Source: Candidatus Omnitrophota bacterium
GTDB taxonomy: Bacteria > Omnitrophota > Gorgyraeia > Gygaellales > Profunditerraquicolaceae
Direction: 5' to 3'
Assembly (NCBI GenBank): GCA_016867175.1
Contig: VGKF01000029.1
Coordinates: 1-8,005 of the forward strand
DNA length: 8,005 bases
Each line of letters begins with the position of its first letter. Positions within the stretch are counted from its first letter, which is position 1. The position numbers and the translations under genes were made by a program. The notes beneath the pieces were generated by a model that saw nothing but the letters and a program-made list of their open reading frames with translations, was not told the origin of the DNA and did no database searches. Of this stretch, positions 6,853 to 8,005 are shown one piece after another.

Positions 6853-7945
6853 CCGATATCCTTTCTGCGCAAAACTTACACTTTCCATCTATAATATTAA
6901 CTTTAGATACCGTAAAGCCGGTCCTGTCAATAATAACATTCTTACATTTTGGGCAATAGGTGTTTTCTGCTGGGTTTCCCGGGACATTTCCTATATATAC
7001 GTATTTTAAGCCGCAATCCAGGGCAATCTGCCTTGCCCTCTCTAGGGTCTCTATAGGCGTAGGGTTAAGCGCATTCATTTTATACATAGGAGTAAACCTT
7101 GAAAAATGTAAGGGCGTATCTTCTCCCAGGTTATCTTTTATCCAGAGGCACATTGCGATAATCTGCTCTTCTGCGTCATTATAGCCAGGAAGAATCAGAT
7201 TAGTGATCTCTAAATGCACCCTCTCCTCTTTCAATACCCTTAAGGCCTTTAAAACCGGCTCCAGCGTACCTTCTGAAAGTTTAAAATAATAATCTTCAGT
7301 AAATCCCTTTAAGTCAATATTGGCAGCGTCGAGGTATTTAGCAAGCTTCCTCAGGGGTTCTTCATTGATATAGCCGTTTGAATGCATAATATTTATTATT
7401 CCCTGCGCGCGGGCAAGTTTTGCTATCTCAAGCATGTATTCATAAAATATAGTAGGCTCAGTATAGGTATAGGCGATAATCTTACGGCCAGAGGCCTTGA
7501 CTTTTGTAATTAAGTCAGCGGGTTCAATATATATATAATCCAGTTCCTCCGGACGGCGCTGAGAAATATCCCAGTTCTGGCAGAATTTACATTTTAAGTT
7601 GCATCCGGCAGTAGCGATAGAAAAGGTAAGACTGGATGGAAAAAAATGAAACAGCGGTTTCTTTTCTATGGGGTCACCTACAGTCAAGGTAACCGGCTTA
7701 GCGTAGACAAGGGCATAGAGAATACCCTGCTGATTTTCTCTTACCCCACAGAAACCCCTTGAGCCGCTGGGGATAATGCACCTGCGGGGGCAAAGCCCGC
7801 ACTGCACAGATTTATTCTCTAGCTTCTGGTAAAAGAGTGCTTCCTGTAATTGGTTTTTGGCGAAGATGCCTGGCAAGAGAAAACAAGTAGCGAGTAATGC
7901 AAAGAAAATAAATAAACTAAAGATTAACTTTACGAGATTATTCAT
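6839..7945 (-). CDS. amrS: AmmeMemoRadiSam system radical SAM enzyme with N-terminal membrane/signal segment
   Basis: This 368-residue protein matches the radical SAM partner of AMMECR1 and Memo, related to pyruvate-formate-lyase activating enzymes; its substrate is unknown. The core motif CNLKCKFC (Cys115, Cys119, Cys122) binds the 4Fe-4S cluster that cleaves SAM. Before it, Cys49, Cys52, Cys56 and Cys66 (CGLCPRRC and GFCGV) form the family's N-terminal cysteine set. Near the end, CPKC (331-334) and CKFC (356-359) form a probable zinc- or cluster-binding pair. Residues 5-25 are strongly hydrophobic after a short basic N-terminus, and IFA at 27-29 could be a signal peptidase site, so the protein appears exported or membrane-anchored. 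The ATG has no good ribosome site; no better start exists in the first 45 codons. It is the first visible gene of the five-gene array. Confidence 0.93.
   Translation of the reverse strand: MNNLVKLIFSLFIFFALLATCFLLPGIFAKNQLQEALFYQKLENKSVQCGLCPRRCIIPSGSRGFCGVRENQQGILYALVYAKPVTLTVGDPIEKKPLFHFFPSSLTFSIATAGCNLKCKFCQNWDISQRRPEELDYIYIEPADLITKVKASGRKIIAYTYTEPTIFYEYMLEIAKLARAQGIINIMHSNGYINEEPLRKLAKYLDAANIDLKGFTEDYYFKLSEGTLEPVLKALRVLKEERVHLEITNLILPGYNDAEEQIIAMCLWIKDNLGEDTPLHFSRFTPMYKMNALNPTPIETLERARQIALDCGLKYVYIGNVPGNPAENTYCPKCKNVIIDRTGFTVSKVNIIDGKCKFCAERISGVWD
6850..6866 (-). promoter_or_regulatory. Ribosome binding site that sets the GTG start of the Memo/AMMECR1 gene
   Basis: AGAAAGGA (6866-6859) lies 6 nt before a GTG codon (6852-6850), inside the last codons of the radical SAM gene. 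Starting there yields a short polar N-terminus, a hydrophobic core and an AALA-A cleavage-like site, a tidy signal peptide. The upstream ATG at 6888 has only AT-rich sequence before it. This site therefore decides the start and implies translational coupling. Confidence 0.65.
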
Positions 7946-7963
7946 AGATTGCTTTTTAAGGTA

Positions 7964-7983
7964 CTTCGCTCGCTTGAACGAAG
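7964..7983 (-). other. Small hairpin in the leader of the radical SAM gene
   Basis: The minus-strand transcript can fold CTTCGTTC and GAGCGAAG into an 8-bp stem (one G-U pair) with the 4-nt loop AAGC. It sits 18 nt before the radical SAM ATG. The wobble pair makes it stable only in minus-strand RNA; on the plus strand that position is a C-A mismatch. No T tract follows on the minus strand, so it is not an obvious terminator. It could be a leader structure, but its role is unknown. Confidence 0.4.
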
Positions 7984-7986
7984 AAG

Positions 7987-8005
7987 CTAAATTACATTAA
8001 TTTAG
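7987..8005. repeat. Perfect AT-rich inverted repeat at the right edge
   Basis: CTAAATTA-CAT-TAATTTAG is a perfect 8-bp inverted repeat with a 3-nt centre, ending at the last base of the window, so it may extend further. It lies 42 nt upstream of the radical SAM start. It could be an operator for a dimeric regulator or part of a larger element cut by the edge. Being AT-rich and short, a chance occurrence cannot be excluded. Confidence 0.4.

Noticed and set aside
7880..7890. Lipoprotein signal (LLATC, Cys21) in the radical SAM N-terminus
   Set aside because: Thr at the -1 position is not a normal lipobox residue and the sequence after the Cys stays hydrophobic (FLLPG), fitting a membrane segment rather than a processed lipoprotein.

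Overview
All supported genes in this window lie on the minus strand, so transcription runs from high to low coordinates. The sequence looks like the chromosome of an uncultivated Gram-negative-type bacterium. The secreted protein at 2125-2664 begins, right after its signal peptide, with a segment of the type ITTFYPSPYGVYNDLR. From memory this recalls secreted proteins of candidate phyla such as Omnitrophota or Elusimicrobiota. That placement is an inference from one motif plus gene content; nothing in the window fixes the taxonomy.

Block 1 (7945 down to 2714) is a tightly packed array of five genes. In transcription order they are: an AmmeMemoRadiSam radical SAM enzyme; a Memo (AmrB) / AMMECR1 (AmrA) fusion; a CcdA/DsbD-like membrane protein; the 16S rRNA methyltransferase RsmE; and the tRNA methylthiotransferase MtaB. 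Neighbours overlap by 14 nt, abut, or are 4 nt apart, so one operon is likely. Its promoter is not visible and may lie beyond the right edge, where two inverted repeats sit in the leader. The radical SAM protein and the Memo/AMMECR1 fusion both start with a hydrophobic signal or anchor segment, and a possible thiol-redox membrane protein follows them. This suggests an extracytoplasmic version of a widely conserved but functionally unexplained system.

Block 2 (2717 down to 2029) is a self-contained transcription unit. It has a near-consensus sigma-70-type promoter whose -35 box overlaps the mtaB stop codon, a strong ribosome binding site, a small secreted protein ending in a phage-tail/S74-chaperone-like region with a coiled coil, and a strong hairpin terminator with a T tract.

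Block 3 (1960 down to the left edge) has its own promoter (TTGAAA, 17-nt spacer, TATACT) and carries cvpA, a divergent nif3-family gene, and the first 150 codons of DNA primase dnaG, which runs off the window. cvpA and nif3 overlap by 4 nt; nif3 and dnaG are 7 nt apart.

No stretch over 300 bases lacks a gene. The largest gap (1897-2124) holds the Block 2 terminator and the Block 3 promoter. I saw no rRNA, tRNA, CRISPR array, insertion sequence or transposase.
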